From: Paenisporosarcina quisquiliarum_A
Lineage (GTDB): Bacteria; Bacillota; Bacilli; Bacillales_A; Planococcaceae
Assembly (NCBI RefSeq): GCF_043641925.1
Contig: NZ_JBHZRU010000018.1
Coordinates: 13,648 to 77,647 of the forward strand
Direction: 5' to 3'
DNA length: 64,000 bases
Part shown: piece after piece, positions 1-8,953 of the stretch
How the letters are laid out: each line of letters opens with the position of its first letter
How positions within the stretch are numbered: the stretch's first letter is position 1
Program-made: the position numbers and the translations under genes
The notes under the pieces: model-generated
What the model was told of the DNA's origin: nothing
Databases searched by the model: none
The model's input: only the letters and a program-made list of their open reading frames with translations

Positions 1-44
1 TAGATCCTCGGATTAAGTTACATAAGAAAGCGGGGGATGCGTGA
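1..44 (+). CDS. dppB: C-terminal end of dipeptide ABC permease (DppB-like), cut by window edge
   Basis: Only the last 13 codons and the TGA stop are in the window. The frame ends in DPRIKL followed by a basic tail, which matches the usual C-terminus of DppB/OppB-type permeases (the DPR motif after the last membrane helix). The stop overlaps the next start in a TGATG arrangement, so it is translationally coupled to the DppC permease. The assignment rests on this short tail plus operon order. Confidence 0.6.
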   Translation, partial: DPRIKLHKKAGDA

Positions 45-997
45 TGACAAACAACCACGAATCAACAACCGTATCACCCAACCAAATACCAGACGAGTGG
101 TTTCGTAAAAAAGACAAAGATTTAATCGAAGCAGAAGCTGTCGTACGACCATCGCTCTCTTATTGGAAAGATGCTTGGCGACGACTAAAACAAAATAAAT
201 TGGCCATGACAGGGTTAATATTCCTTGTGATATTAGCGTTACTTGCCATATTTGGTCCGGTTTTTTCGCCTCATGCGGTAGATGGAATGGACTTGCCTAA
301 TCAAAATCAGCCACCAAGTGCTGAGCATTTATTTGGAACGGATGAAATGGGACGAGATGTCTTTACTCGAACTTGGTATGGTGCACGCATTTCATTGTTT
401 GTCGCACTAGCTGCAGCACTAATTGATTTCTTTATTGGCATCATATATGGCGGCATTAGTGGCTATAAAGGTGGCCGAGCTGATGGGATTATGATGAGAG
501 TCATCGAAGTACTATATGGCTTGCCACATTTATTGGTTGTGATCTTATTGATGGTTGTAATGGGACCAAGTTTAACAACCATTATTATTGCGTTGACGAT
601 TACCGGATGGGTAGGAATGGCGCGGATTGTGCGCGGACAAGTGTTGCAAATTAAGAATTACGAATTTGTAACTGCGTCGAAATCATTCGGAGCTAAGACA
701 CCACGTATAATTCGAAAGAATTTATTGCCAAATACAATGGGTCCAATTATTGTCCAAATGACTTTGACTGTACCAAGTGCTATTTTCGCTGAGGCATTCT
801 TGAGTTTCTTAGGCTTAGGTATTCAAGCTCCGTTTGCGAGTTGGGGAGTTATGGCGAATGATGCACTTCCTGTTATTTTGTCGGGTCATTGGTGGCGTCT
901 ATTCTTCCCAGCGTTCTTTATTTCATTTACGATGTTCGCATTTAATGTCTTAGGTGACGGTTTGCAAGATGCGCTCGATCCGAAGTTGAGGGGGTGA
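44..997 (+). CDS. dppC: Dipeptide/oligopeptide ABC transporter permease DppC
   Basis: Inner-membrane permease subunit of a peptide ABC importer, 317 residues. It has the OppC-type N-terminal domain with one membrane helix (about residues 50-75), the signature HLFGTDEMGRDVFTR after it, then a five-helix BPD_transp_1 domain. The EAA loop that docks the ATPases is visible (EFVTASKSFGAKTPRIIRKN). A GTG at 41 precedes the ATG at 44; I prefer ATG because it forms a TGATG overlap with the upstream stop. It overlaps dppD by its stop codon. Pairs with the permease upstream and with DppD/YkfD. Confidence 0.93.
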   Translation: MTNNHESTTVSPNQIPDEWFRKKDKDLIEAEAVVRPSLSYWKDAWRRLKQNKLAMTGLIFLVILALLAIFGPVFSPHAVDGMDLPNQNQPPSAEHLFGTDEMGRDVFTRTWYGARISLFVALAAALIDFFIGIIYGGISGYKGGRADGIMMRVIEVLYGLPHLLVVILLMVVMGPSLTTIIIALTITGWVGMARIVRGQVLQIKNYEFVTASKSFGAKTPRIIRKNLLPNTMGPIIVQMTLTVPSAIFAEAFLSFLGLGIQAPFASWGVMANDALPVILSGHWWRLFFPAFFISFTMFAFNVLGDGLQDALDPKLRG

Positions 998-1002
998 CAC
1001 AC

Positions 1003-2130
1003 ATGAATGAACATCAATTATATCTAGCGAAAGAAATGGAAAAAGAAAAGAGAGATGAGCTCAGTAGAATGAAGAAACAGAGTCAATCTGTTCCTAGTTA
1101 TAAAACAAAGAAACAGAAAATGATTTCAGAAGAAGTCATTTTAGAAGTTGATAATTTACATGTTCAATTCAGTACTTTTGGTGGAAGTGTTCACGCAGTT
1201 CGAGGAGTGTCATTCAATCTTCGGAAAGGCGAAACACTCGCGATAGTTGGTGAATCAGGTTGTGGGAAATCGGTTACGTCAAATGCCATTATGGGACTCA
1301 TTCCTCAGCCGCCAGGACGAATTTCTGAAGGTCGTGTCATGTTCAAAAATCAAGAACTGACCAAGATGACGAAGAAACAGATGCGAAAAGTGCAGGGGGT
1401 CGACATTTCTATGATCTTCCAAGATCCAATGACGGCGTTAAACCCAACGTTAACGATTGGAGAACAGTTAACGGAAGGTGTCCGAACACATACCAATGCG
1501 AGCAAATCAGAAGCAAAGGCAAAAGCGCTGGATATGCTTCGCTTAGTAGGAATTCCAAATCCACAAGAACGTCTCAAGCAATACCCCCATCAATTTTCAG
1601 GAGGAATGAGACAGCGTATTGTGATTGCGATGGCACTCATTTGTGAGCCGGAATTATTGATTGCGGATGAACCAACTACTGCTCTGGATGTAACAATTCA
1701 AGCACAAATCCTAGAATTGTTCGAAGAGATTCAACAAAAGACAGGTGTTTCGATTGTGTTGATTACGCATGATTTAGGTGTAGTCGCCAAAATTGCTGAT
1801 CGGATTGCGGTTATGTACGCAGGAAAAATCATTGAGCTTGGCACGAAGCGAGAAATTTTCTACACACCTCAACATCCGTATACACAAGGATTACTTAAAT
1901 CGGTTCCTCGTCTTGATTTACTTGAGGAAGAGCTTCAACCGATTGAAGGCACACCACCAGATTTATTCTCACCACCAACGGGCTGTCCATTTACAGCGAG
2001 GTGTCCGTTTGCGATGGAAGTGTGTGAGCATATTCATCCACCTACAACGGAGAAGTCTTCGTCACACCAAGTAGATTGTTGGTTACAAGATGAACGAGCA
2101 CAAGCTTTTCGTGATGAATTAAAAGTATGA
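1003..2130 (+). CDS. dppD: Dipeptide ABC transporter ATP-binding protein DppD
   Basis: One of two ATPases of the peptide importer, 375 residues. Walker A is GESGCGKS, the ABC signature is SGGMRQR, and Walker B is LLIADEPTTALD. A C-terminal oligopeptide-transporter domain carries the clustered cysteines (GCPFTARCPFAMEVC) that can hold an iron-sulfur cluster in this family. An upstream GTG (994) overlaps the dppC stop, but GAGGGGG lies 8 bases before ATG 1003, so ATG 1003 is chosen. Oddity: about 40 highly charged residues precede the usual start of the domain (VILEVDNLHVQF). Confidence 0.93.
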   Translation: MNEHQLYLAKEMEKEKRDELSRMKKQSQSVPSYKTKKQKMISEEVILEVDNLHVQFSTFGGSVHAVRGVSFNLRKGETLAIVGESGCGKSVTSNAIMGLIPQPPGRISEGRVMFKNQELTKMTKKQMRKVQGVDISMIFQDPMTALNPTLTIGEQLTEGVRTHTNASKSEAKAKALDMLRLVGIPNPQERLKQYPHQFSGGMRQRIVIAMALICEPELLIADEPTTALDVTIQAQILELFEEIQQKTGVSIVLITHDLGVVAKIADRIAVMYAGKIIELGTKREIFYTPQHPYTQGLLKSVPRLDLLEEELQPIEGTPPDLFSPPTGCPFTARCPFAMEVCEHIHPPTTEKSSSHQVDCWLQDERAQAFRDELKV

Positions 2131-2253
2131 GTTTGTGGATTTCAGTACATGAATAGAACTTGCACCAACTATTGAGCAACAACTCAAAAACCGGTTGAAC
2201 GCACTTATGTGCAAAATGATATAGTTCAAACAATTAACCAAGGGGGAACAAAC

Positions 2254-3891
2254 ATGAAGAAGTGGTTACTATTAGTGCTGACAGCGTTGCTAGTTACAGT
2301 ATTGGCAGCTTGTACGGCGAATAATGATGCAGGTGAGAAACCATCAGGTGATAGCGACAAAGGGGAAGAAAAAACGGAAGAGAAAGTTCTTTACTTAAAT
2401 AATGGAAATGAACCAACTACGTTTGATCCATCAGTTGGATTTGATGCGGTTTCATGGAATGCATTGAATAACTTGATGGAAGGCCTAACTCGTTTAGGTG
2501 AAGATCATTTACCAAAAGAAGCAACAGCTGAAACAATTGATGTTTCAGAAGATGGATTGACGTATACATTCAACATTCGTGAAGATGCAAAATGGTCAAA
2601 TGGCGATGCTGTAACAGCAAATGATTTCTTATATGGATGGACACGTATGTTAGATCCGAATACAGCTTCACCAGCGGCATTTTTAGGCTACTTCATCGAA
2701 GGAGCGGAAGCGTTCAATACGGGTGAAGGTAGGATTGAAGATGTAGGAATGAAAGTTGTAGATGAAAAAACATTTGAAGTAAAATTAACAGCTCCAACTG
2801 ATGCATTTTTAAACATTATTACAAACCCAAGCTTTTTCCCAGTTAATGAAAAAGTGGCAACTGAAAATCCAGAATGGTTCACGGAAGCGGACTCATTCGT
2901 GGGTAACGGACCATTCCAATTAGCTAAATGGGAACATGATGTGAAAATGGTATTCGAAAAGAATGCTGAGTACTGGGATGCAGAAACAGTTAAGTTAGAT
3001 AAAGTCGAGTGGGCTATGGTAAATGACTCGAATACGGAATACCAAATGTACCAAGCTAACGAGCTTGATGTATCAGATGTTCCAGCAGAACTATCGGAGC
3101 AACTAATGGATAGCGAGGAAGTATCTGTTCAAGATCAAGCAGGAACGTACTTCTATCGTTTCAATACAACGATGGAGCCATTTACAAACGCTAAGATTAG
3201 AAAAGCATTTGCACTTGCTGTGAATCAAGAGCAAATCGTTGAATTCGTAACGAAAAATGGTGAAAAACCAGCACACGGTTTCGTATCTTACGGATTCCAA
3301 GGTCCGGACGGAAAAGACTTCCGTGATGCTGTTGGAAATTTAGTTGAGTTTAACGCAGAAGAAGCGAAGAAATTGTTAGAAGAGGGTATGGCTGAAGAAG
3401 GCTACGAAACATTACCAACTGTGACTCTAACATATGCTACTTCAGATACACATCAAAACATTGCAGTCGCTTTACAAGCACAATTTAAAGAAGCTTTAGG
3501 TGTAGATGTGGAGCTTGCGAATGTGGAATCAAGTGTGTTTGCTTCTGAACAAAAAGAATTGAAGTATCAATTATCACGTTCATCTTTCTTACATGATTAT
3601 GCGGATCCAGTGAACGCAATTGAAAGCTTTATCACAGGTTCATCCATGAACCGTACAGGCTGGTCAAATGCTGAATTTGATAAGTTGATTGCTGATGCAA
3701 AAGCTGAAACAGATCCAGCTGTACGTTGGAAGCATTTGATGGATGCTGAGAAATTATTAATGGAAGAAGCTCCTATTTTCCCAATTCACTTCTATAACCA
3801 AGTGGCTTTACAAAAGCCAGGTTTGAGCGGGATTGTTCGTCACCCAGTGGGTTACTTAGAGTTGAAATGGGCAGATAAATCTGCTGAATAG
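2254..3891 (+). CDS. dppE: Peptide ABC transporter substrate-binding lipoprotein (DppE/OppA family)
   Basis: Extracellular solute-binding protein, family 5 (SBP_bac_5), 545 residues. The signal peptide MKKWLLLVLTALLVTVLAAC ends in a lipobox, so Cys20 is lipidated after cleavage. Next come an acidic linker and the family fold with FDPSVGFDAVSWNALNNLMEGL and typical dipeptide/oligopeptide-binding motifs (WSNGDAVTANDFLYGW). The start is ATG 2254 with AAGGGGG before it; an upstream in-frame ATG (2209) would bury the signal peptide. Placed between dppD and the ykf genes exactly as in B. subtilis, where the ligand is murein tripeptide or dipeptides. Confidence 0.93.
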   Translation: MKKWLLLVLTALLVTVLAACTANNDAGEKPSGDSDKGEEKTEEKVLYLNNGNEPTTFDPSVGFDAVSWNALNNLMEGLTRLGEDHLPKEATAETIDVSEDGLTYTFNIREDAKWSNGDAVTANDFLYGWTRMLDPNTASPAAFLGYFIEGAEAFNTGEGRIEDVGMKVVDEKTFEVKLTAPTDAFLNIITNPSFFPVNEKVATENPEWFTEADSFVGNGPFQLAKWEHDVKMVFEKNAEYWDAETVKLDKVEWAMVNDSNTEYQMYQANELDVSDVPAELSEQLMDSEEVSVQDQAGTYFYRFNTTMEPFTNAKIRKAFALAVNQEQIVEFVTKNGEKPAHGFVSYGFQGPDGKDFRDAVGNLVEFNAEEAKKLLEEGMAEEGYETLPTVTLTYATSDTHQNIAVALQAQFKEALGVDVELANVESSVFASEQKELKYQLSRSSFLHDYADPVNAIESFITGSSMNRTGWSNAEFDKLIADAKAETDPAVRWKHLMDAEKLLMEEAPIFPIHFYNQVALQKPGLSGIVRHPVGYLELKWADKSAE

Positions 3892-3901
3892 TACAAGAGG
3901 T

Positions 3902-3926
3902 TGCGGCGTTGCACTAGCGCGCCGCA
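3902..3926 (+). promoter_or_regulatory. GC-rich hairpin between dppE and ykfA
   Basis: TGCGGCG and CGCCGCA form a 7-bp perfect stem just 11 bases after the dppE stop. No T-run follows, so it is not a good intrinsic terminator. Such hairpins after a binding-protein gene can block 3-prime exonucleases and raise its dosage over the downstream enzymes; that role is inferred. Confidence 0.5.
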
Positions 3927-4122
3927 CACTTCTGTTAATAAAAGAAGTTATACTAGGAGGTATATCTTGTTTTATTAATAGAAGACAGGACTCCAAAGCA
4001 GTTGGCGTGCTGGGCTTAGTGGTCGCTTCACTTAAATATCGAATGTAATTGAAACCGACTAACTTGAAAGAAAATCATCAGTAACGTTTAACAAAACCAA
4101 ACAAAAAAGAGGGGTAATTCAT

Positions 4123-5046
4123 ATGCGCATTAGACCACCGAGATTACAAAAAGGGGACACAATCGGAATCATCTCTCCTTCGAGTCCACCTAATTTAGAA
4201 AGCTTGCAACGATCCTTGTCGTTTTTAGAAAGACTTGGCTTAAACGTCAAAATGGGCAAACATGTTGAAAGCAAACATGGCTATCTTGCGGGTACTGATG
4301 AGGACCGATTATCAGATTTACATGAAATGCTTGCAGACCCTGAAATCAAAGGCATCATTTGTGCTGGAGGCGGTTACGGAGCGGGAAGGTATGCAGATCG
4401 AATTGATGTGCAATTAATGGCTGAACAACCGAAAATATTGTGGGGATACAGCGATATCACCTATTTACACACGACAATTGGTCAGTATGCGAATGTCGTT
4501 ACTTTCCATGGACCAATGCTCGCTTCAGATGTTGGATTGGACACATTCCAAGACTTGTCTGCAAAAATGTTCAATCAATTGTTTGAACCGATCGAACTTC
4601 ATTATTCAGAAGCGATTTCACCACTTACTTCATTGGGTGGCGGTGTTGCTCAAGGAGAATTGGTAGGAGGGAATCTCTCGTTACTCGTTAGTGCACTCGG
4701 TACTAAGTTTGAAATTGATACACGAGGGAAGCTGTTATTAATAGAAGATGTGGATGAAGAGCCATATCAAATTGATAGCATGTTAAACCAATTGCGTTTA
4801 GCTGGAAAGTTAAATGAGGCAGCTGGAATCGTCGTTGGCGATTTTGCTCGTGCAGAACCGAAAAAACGTAAAGAAACCCTTTCACTAGAAGAGGTATTAC
4901 AACATTACTTGGGAGATTTAAGTAAACCGGTTGTTACAGGATTCAAAATCGGACACTGTGAACCGCATTTTGCTATTCCTCTAGGTGTAGAAGCACGATT
5001 AGATGGAGATTCGAAAACACTTACAATTTTACCAGGCGTCGAATAA
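4123..5046 (+). CDS. ykfA: LD-carboxypeptidase (muramoyltetrapeptide carboxypeptidase), peptidase S66
   Basis: Cleaves the terminal D-amino acid from murein tetrapeptides (L,D-carboxypeptidase), cytoplasmic, 307 residues, full family length. The N-terminal domain has GYSDIT with the nucleophile serine, preceded by ICAGGGYGAGR. The C-terminal domain holds the charge-relay Glu in LLIEDVDEEPYQ and the His in GHCEPHFAIPLG. The start has GAGGGG upstream. Lies between the peptide-binding protein and the epimerase, so it prepares imported murein peptides for YkfB and YkfC. Same order as B. subtilis ykfABCD. Confidence 0.92.
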   Translation: MRIRPPRLQKGDTIGIISPSSPPNLESLQRSLSFLERLGLNVKMGKHVESKHGYLAGTDEDRLSDLHEMLADPEIKGIICAGGGYGAGRYADRIDVQLMAEQPKILWGYSDITYLHTTIGQYANVVTFHGPMLASDVGLDTFQDLSAKMFNQLFEPIELHYSEAISPLTSLGGGVAQGELVGGNLSLLVSALGTKFEIDTRGKLLLIEDVDEEPYQIDSMLNQLRLAGKLNEAAGIVVGDFARAEPKKRKETLSLEEVLQHYLGDLSKPVVTGFKIGHCEPHFAIPLGVEARLDGDSKTLTILPGVE

Positions 5047-5062
5047 ATGGAGGTGTCCGAAC

Positions 5063-6163
5063 GTGAACATCCTTTCAATTGAAACAGTTCAAGTCGCTGT
5101 TCCGCTAACAAAACCTTTTAAAACGGCACTTCGCACTGTGACTGTCGCTGAATCAGTTTTTGTGAAAATAACGACAGACAGTGGCATGGTTGGTTGGGGA
5201 GAAGCCCCGCCTACACATGTCATTACTGGTGATTCACTAGGTAGTATAAAATTTGCTATCGAACAAGTAATTGGGCCACAGCTAATCGGTCTGGATTTAC
5301 GACATTCGGAGCGGGTTTTTCAAAAATTACACAGCTGTATGATAGGCAATTCGAGTGCAAAAGCGGCTCTAGATATGGCTATTTACGATTTGCTTGGACA
5401 GCATGCAGGAATGCCTCTCGTGACCTTCCTTGGTGGGTATCGAGATACACTTGAAACAGACTTCACCGTTAGTGTGAATGATGCGGAAGAAATGGCGGAA
5501 GACGCTCTGCGCTATGTGAAAAGTGGTTTTAATGTACTGAAGGTTAAAGTTGGGATCGACGATATTGAAAAGGATATTGATCGGATTCGAGCGATTCGAG
5601 CAGAAATTGGTTTTGAAACAAAATTGCGTCTTGATGCCAACCAAGGTTGGGAAGCAAAGGAAGCTGTTCGTGCAATTGGGCAGATGGAAGATGCAGGTCT
5701 ACAAATCGAGCTGATTGAACAACCGGTTAAGTCTCATGATATAGAAGGGTTAAAGCATGTAACCACCCATACATATACGCCAATTATGGCTGACGAAAGT
5801 GTTTTCTCGCCAAAAGACGCCTTACGAGTACTACAATTACGTGCAGCTGATTTAATCAACATTAAACTGATGAAAGCTGGGGGCATATATAAAGCATTGA
5901 AGATCAATGCTCTTGCTGAAAGTTATGGCATAGAATGTATGACGGGAAGCATGATTGAAACGAAACTTGGTATCACTGCTGCAGCTCACATTGCTGCGAG
6001 CCAGCCAAACATTACTCGTTACGATTTTGATGCTCCTCTTATGTTAGCGGAGGACATTGTTGAAGGCGGCGTAATTTATGAAGGACGTATTATACGATTT
6101 TCAATTGCGAATGGTTTAGGTATAGATAAAGTACGTATGGATGAACGATTCATGCGTAAATAG
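5063..6163 (+). CDS. ykfB: L-Ala-D/L-Glu epimerase (enolase superfamily)
   Basis: Epimerises L-Ala-D-Glu released from murein peptides to L-Ala-L-Glu, which ordinary peptidases can use. 366 residues with the muconate-lactonizing/enolase fold. Acid-base lysines are in LKVKVG and NIKLMKAGG. Metal ligands are in LRLDANQGW, IEQPV and MADES. A GTG start at 5063 is chosen because GGAGGTG lies 7 bases upstream; longer readings to 5003 run back into ykfA. Sixteen bases separate it from the ykfA stop and 14 from ykfC, consistent with one operon. Confidence 0.92.
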   Translation: MNILSIETVQVAVPLTKPFKTALRTVTVAESVFVKITTDSGMVGWGEAPPTHVITGDSLGSIKFAIEQVIGPQLIGLDLRHSERVFQKLHSCMIGNSSAKAALDMAIYDLLGQHAGMPLVTFLGGYRDTLETDFTVSVNDAEEMAEDALRYVKSGFNVLKVKVGIDDIEKDIDRIRAIRAEIGFETKLRLDANQGWEAKEAVRAIGQMEDAGLQIELIEQPVKSHDIEGLKHVTTHTYTPIMADESVFSPKDALRVLQLRAADLINIKLMKAGGIYKALKINALAESYGIECMTGSMIETKLGITAAAHIAASQPNITRYDFDAPLMLAEDIVEGGVIYEGRIIRFSIANGLGIDKVRMDERFMRK

Positions 6164-6177
6164 TAGGGGGATTTCAC

Positions 6178-7119
6178 ATGTTAGTTCAAACATCAACAAC
6201 TTGGGTTTGTTCGGTCGCGGTTGCAACCGTATGGACAACACCAGAATCAGTAAGAGAAATCGATCAACCAGGAATAGACATTCCAGTTCGCATGAACAAA
6301 TGGATTGAAGCTATGACCAATAAAGAATTACTAGACTTGTGCGACGAAAATCGTGTCCAAACTCAATTATTATTTGGTGAACCTGTGATTGTAGAAGAAA
6401 TAGTCGGTGACTGGGCAAAAGTAATTTGCACATGGCAGACATCTAAAAAACATGAGAGTGGGTATCCAGGGTGGGTACCGGTTTCGCAATTAAAGGAGCT
6501 TCCGAGAATCTCGGATTTTGGTTACGCCAAGGTGCGTATTCCAAAAGTTCAATTATGGACATTAGATCGAAAACCAAAACTGGTTGTTCCATTTAATACG
6601 ATTTTACCTGTAATCGACAGCAATTCTTCCTTTACGATGGTTCATACACCACTTGGTGATTTACTAGTATGGAGCGAGCATGTTGAAATTTCCCCAGGTA
6701 TTGAATCCTTTATCGAACGCTCTGGAGCGGAAATCGTTTCCTGTGCAAGTACGTTTTTAGAGTTACCTTATTTTTGGGGAGGCATGTCACCGTACGGATT
6801 TGATTGTTCGGGGCTCACCTACAATATGTTCAAAGCTCATGGTTACTTTATTCCGCGAGATGCTGGTGATCAAGCTACAAACGGTATCGAAGTGGATATG
6901 AACGATAAATCGAACTGGGAACTAGGCGATTTACTCTTTTTTGCAACAGTAGGTAAGGATTTCGTTCGACATGTTGGGATTTATTATGGAAATGGTCAAA
7001 TGATTCATTCGCCATCAACGGGTCTATCCGTAGAAATCATCGAATTAGAAGGCACAAAATACGTGGATGAATTAGTTGGAGTGAGACGATATGCTCGATT
7101 AGAGGAGGATGCGCAATGA
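6178..7119 (+). CDS. ykfC: Gamma-D-glutamyl-L-diamino acid endopeptidase, NlpC/P60 family
   Basis: Cuts the D-Glu to meso-diaminopimelate bond in murein peptides carrying a free N-terminal L-Ala. 313 residues: SH3-like N-terminal domains (about 15-165), then an NlpC/P60 catalytic domain with the nucleophile Cys in YGFDCSGLTYN, the His in RHVGIYYGNG and the third polar residue in MIHSPS. No signal peptide is visible, so it likely acts in the cytosol on imported peptides. AGGGGG precedes the ATG. It overlaps ykfD by 4 bases (ATGA), indicating translational coupling. Confidence 0.92.
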   Translation: MLVQTSTTWVCSVAVATVWTTPESVREIDQPGIDIPVRMNKWIEAMTNKELLDLCDENRVQTQLLFGEPVIVEEIVGDWAKVICTWQTSKKHESGYPGWVPVSQLKELPRISDFGYAKVRIPKVQLWTLDRKPKLVVPFNTILPVIDSNSSFTMVHTPLGDLLVWSEHVEISPGIESFIERSGAEIVSCASTFLELPYFWGGMSPYGFDCSGLTYNMFKAHGYFIPRDAGDQATNGIEVDMNDKSNWELGDLLFFATVGKDFVRHVGIYYGNGQMIHSPSTGLSVEIIELEGTKYVDELVGVRRYARLEEDAQ

Positions 7120-8078
7120 CTGATAAGGTTTTATTGGAAGTAAAAGACCTAAAAAGACATTTCGATCTAGGTAAAAACCAAATCCTCAAAGCGGTAGACG
7201 GGATAAGTTTTGAAATTTATCAAGGAGAAACGTTTGGACTTGTCGGAGAATCTGGGTGCGGGAAATCGACAGCAGGACGTACCATCATGGGATTATACAA
7301 TCGTACTGACGGAGAAGTGTCGTATGGTGATCGTAATGTGCATGAAATGGGCGAAAAAGAGAGATATGAATTTCTGCGCAATATGCAAATGATTTTCCAA
7401 GATCCATATGCGTCACTAAATCCACGCTCGACCGTGTTTGAAATCATTGCAGAACCGATGGAAGTTCATGGTTTACATAAGAAAAAAGAAGCTATGCAAA
7501 GGCGAGTGTATCAATTGCTTGAAGACGTTGGACTAAACCGTGACCATGCCAACCGCTATCCACATGAGTTCTCAGGAGGTCAACGTCAACGAATTGGGAT
7601 TGCACGTGCATTAGCGTTAGATCCGGATTTCATTATTGCAGATGAACCTATTTCGGCATTAGATGTGTCCGTTCAAGCGCAGGTAGTCAAACTTCTACAA
7701 AAACTCCAAAAAGACAAAGGATTGACTTATCTTTTCATCGCGCATGATTTGTCGATGGTTAAATACATTTCCGATCGAATTGGCGTCATGTACTTAGGGC
7801 ATATGGTGGAGTTAACAACGAGTGACCAACTCTATGCAAACCCATTGCATCCGTATACGCAAGCATTGTTATCAGCGATCCCTATACCAGATCCGGATAT
7901 TGAGGAATCTCGCGAGCGAATGTTGCTTGAAGGGGAATTGCCGAGTCCAATCAATCCACCATCAGGATGTGTGTTCAGAACACGTTGCCCTCATGCAATG
8001 GAAGTATGTGCTCAAGTCAAACCAGCTTGGCAAGAACAAGAGCCAGGCCACTTTGTCGCATGTCATTTGTATCAATAA
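7116..8078 (+). CDS. ykfD: Oligopeptide ABC transporter ATP-binding protein (YkfD/DppF-like)
   Basis: Second ATPase of the peptide importer, 320 residues, partner of DppD. Walker A is GESGCGKS, signature SGGQRQRIGIARAL, Walker B FIIADEPISALD. The C-terminal OppF-type extension has a cysteine cluster (SGCVFRTRCPHAMEVC). It overlaps ykfC by ATGA. Placing the second ATPase at the end of the ykf genes rather than beside dppD is the B. subtilis arrangement, supporting a murein-peptide uptake and recycling operon. Confidence 0.92.
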   Translation: MTDKVLLEVKDLKRHFDLGKNQILKAVDGISFEIYQGETFGLVGESGCGKSTAGRTIMGLYNRTDGEVSYGDRNVHEMGEKERYEFLRNMQMIFQDPYASLNPRSTVFEIIAEPMEVHGLHKKKEAMQRRVYQLLEDVGLNRDHANRYPHEFSGGQRQRIGIARALALDPDFIIADEPISALDVSVQAQVVKLLQKLQKDKGLTYLFIAHDLSMVKYISDRIGVMYLGHMVELTTSDQLYANPLHPYTQALLSAIPIPDPDIEESRERMLLEGELPSPINPPSGCVFRTRCPHAMEVCAQVKPAWQEQEPGHFVACHLYQ

Positions 8079-8159
8079 AGCTGAGTGGAGGCATTGAAGC
8101 TTTTCTTTCCATAATTCGTTTTGTATGATGAATCTAAACCTTTTATAAGGAGAGAGATC

Positions 8160-8636
8160 ATGACAAATACGATACCTATGAGCGACTCGAGAACAATACA
8201 AACTCACTTAGTTTTACCACCAGACACCAATCATCATGAAACGATTTTTGGTGGTAAGGTTTTATCTTACATAGATGAAATCGCCGCCATCACAGCGATG
8301 AAACATTGCAAAAGTGGAGTCGTCACAGCTTCGATCGACTCCGTCGATTTTCTTTCTTCTGCAAGAGTAGGCGATGTGTTAGAGCTTGAAGCAGTCGTCA
8401 GCTCAACAGGACGGACATCAATGGAAATTTACGTTCGGGTTCAATCGATGAACTTAATAACAGGTGAAACGAAGTTAACAACTGAGTCATTCCTAACATT
8501 TGTCGCAATAGACCAGGCAGGAAAACCAATTCCAGTGCCAGGAATTTCGCCTAAAACAGAATCGGAAACACGATTGTTTGAATCGGGACCAGCCAGACGA
8601 GAACATCGTAAGCAACGTATTAAAATGAAATACTAA
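8160..8636 (+). CDS. ykhA: Acyl-CoA thioesterase, hotdog fold (YkhA-like)
   Basis: Hydrolyses acyl-CoA to free acid and CoA, cytoplasmic, 158 residues. Shows the BFIT/YciA hotdog features: HETIFGGKVLSYIDEIAAI with the catalytic acidic helix, then SIDSVDFLSSARVGDVLELEA. Start ATG 8160 is set by AAGGAGAG 6-7 bases upstream. B. subtilis also has ykhA a few genes after ykfD. The 82-base gap from ykfD holds no terminator I can see, so it may share the operon; a terminator follows it. Confidence 0.85.
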   Translation: MTNTIPMSDSRTIQTHLVLPPDTNHHETIFGGKVLSYIDEIAAITAMKHCKSGVVTASIDSVDFLSSARVGDVLELEAVVSSTGRTSMEIYVRVQSMNLITGETKLTTESFLTFVAIDQAGKPIPVPGISPKTESETRLFESGPARREHRKQRIKMKY

Positions 8637-8642
8637 TTTTTG

Positions 8643-8670
8643 GCGAGCAGCTAGTTGTTGCTCGCTTTTT
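8643..8670 (+). terminator. Intrinsic terminator after ykhA
   Basis: GCGAGCA pairs perfectly with TGCTCGC and is followed by five T. It lies 7 bases after the ykhA stop and probably ends the dpp-ykf-ykhA transcript. Confidence 0.85.
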
Positions 8671-8740
8671 GATTGGAATTGGTGGGGCTTTGATGCAAAG
8701 TGGGATTGTATTTAGATCAGAAATCCCTGGATATGTTAAC

Positions 8741-8762
8741 AAAAAAGGCTGCATTCGCAGCC
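8741..8762 (-). terminator. Minus-strand terminator-like hairpin without a gene feeding it
   Basis: Read on the minus strand, GGCTGC-GAAT-GCAGCC is followed by TTTTTT. No minus-strand gene is found between here and 8953, so it may be a relic or may stop antisense transcription. The rest of the 8671-8953 gap shows nothing else I can name. Confidence 0.5.
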
Positions 8763-8953
8763 CTAATTAGTTCTTTTACGCTTCGCTTCTGAAGGAATCG
8801 CTAGCAGTGGAGTGTCGTTGAGCAAAAAAACCAGAAGTTCCGACAAGAAAAGTATTCAACATACTTAATTACGACTTAAATTCTCTCTTTTATTACCAAA
8901 CTTGAAACTTTTCTACATTAAAATCGTAATATTAAAAAAGGGGAGAAACTATC

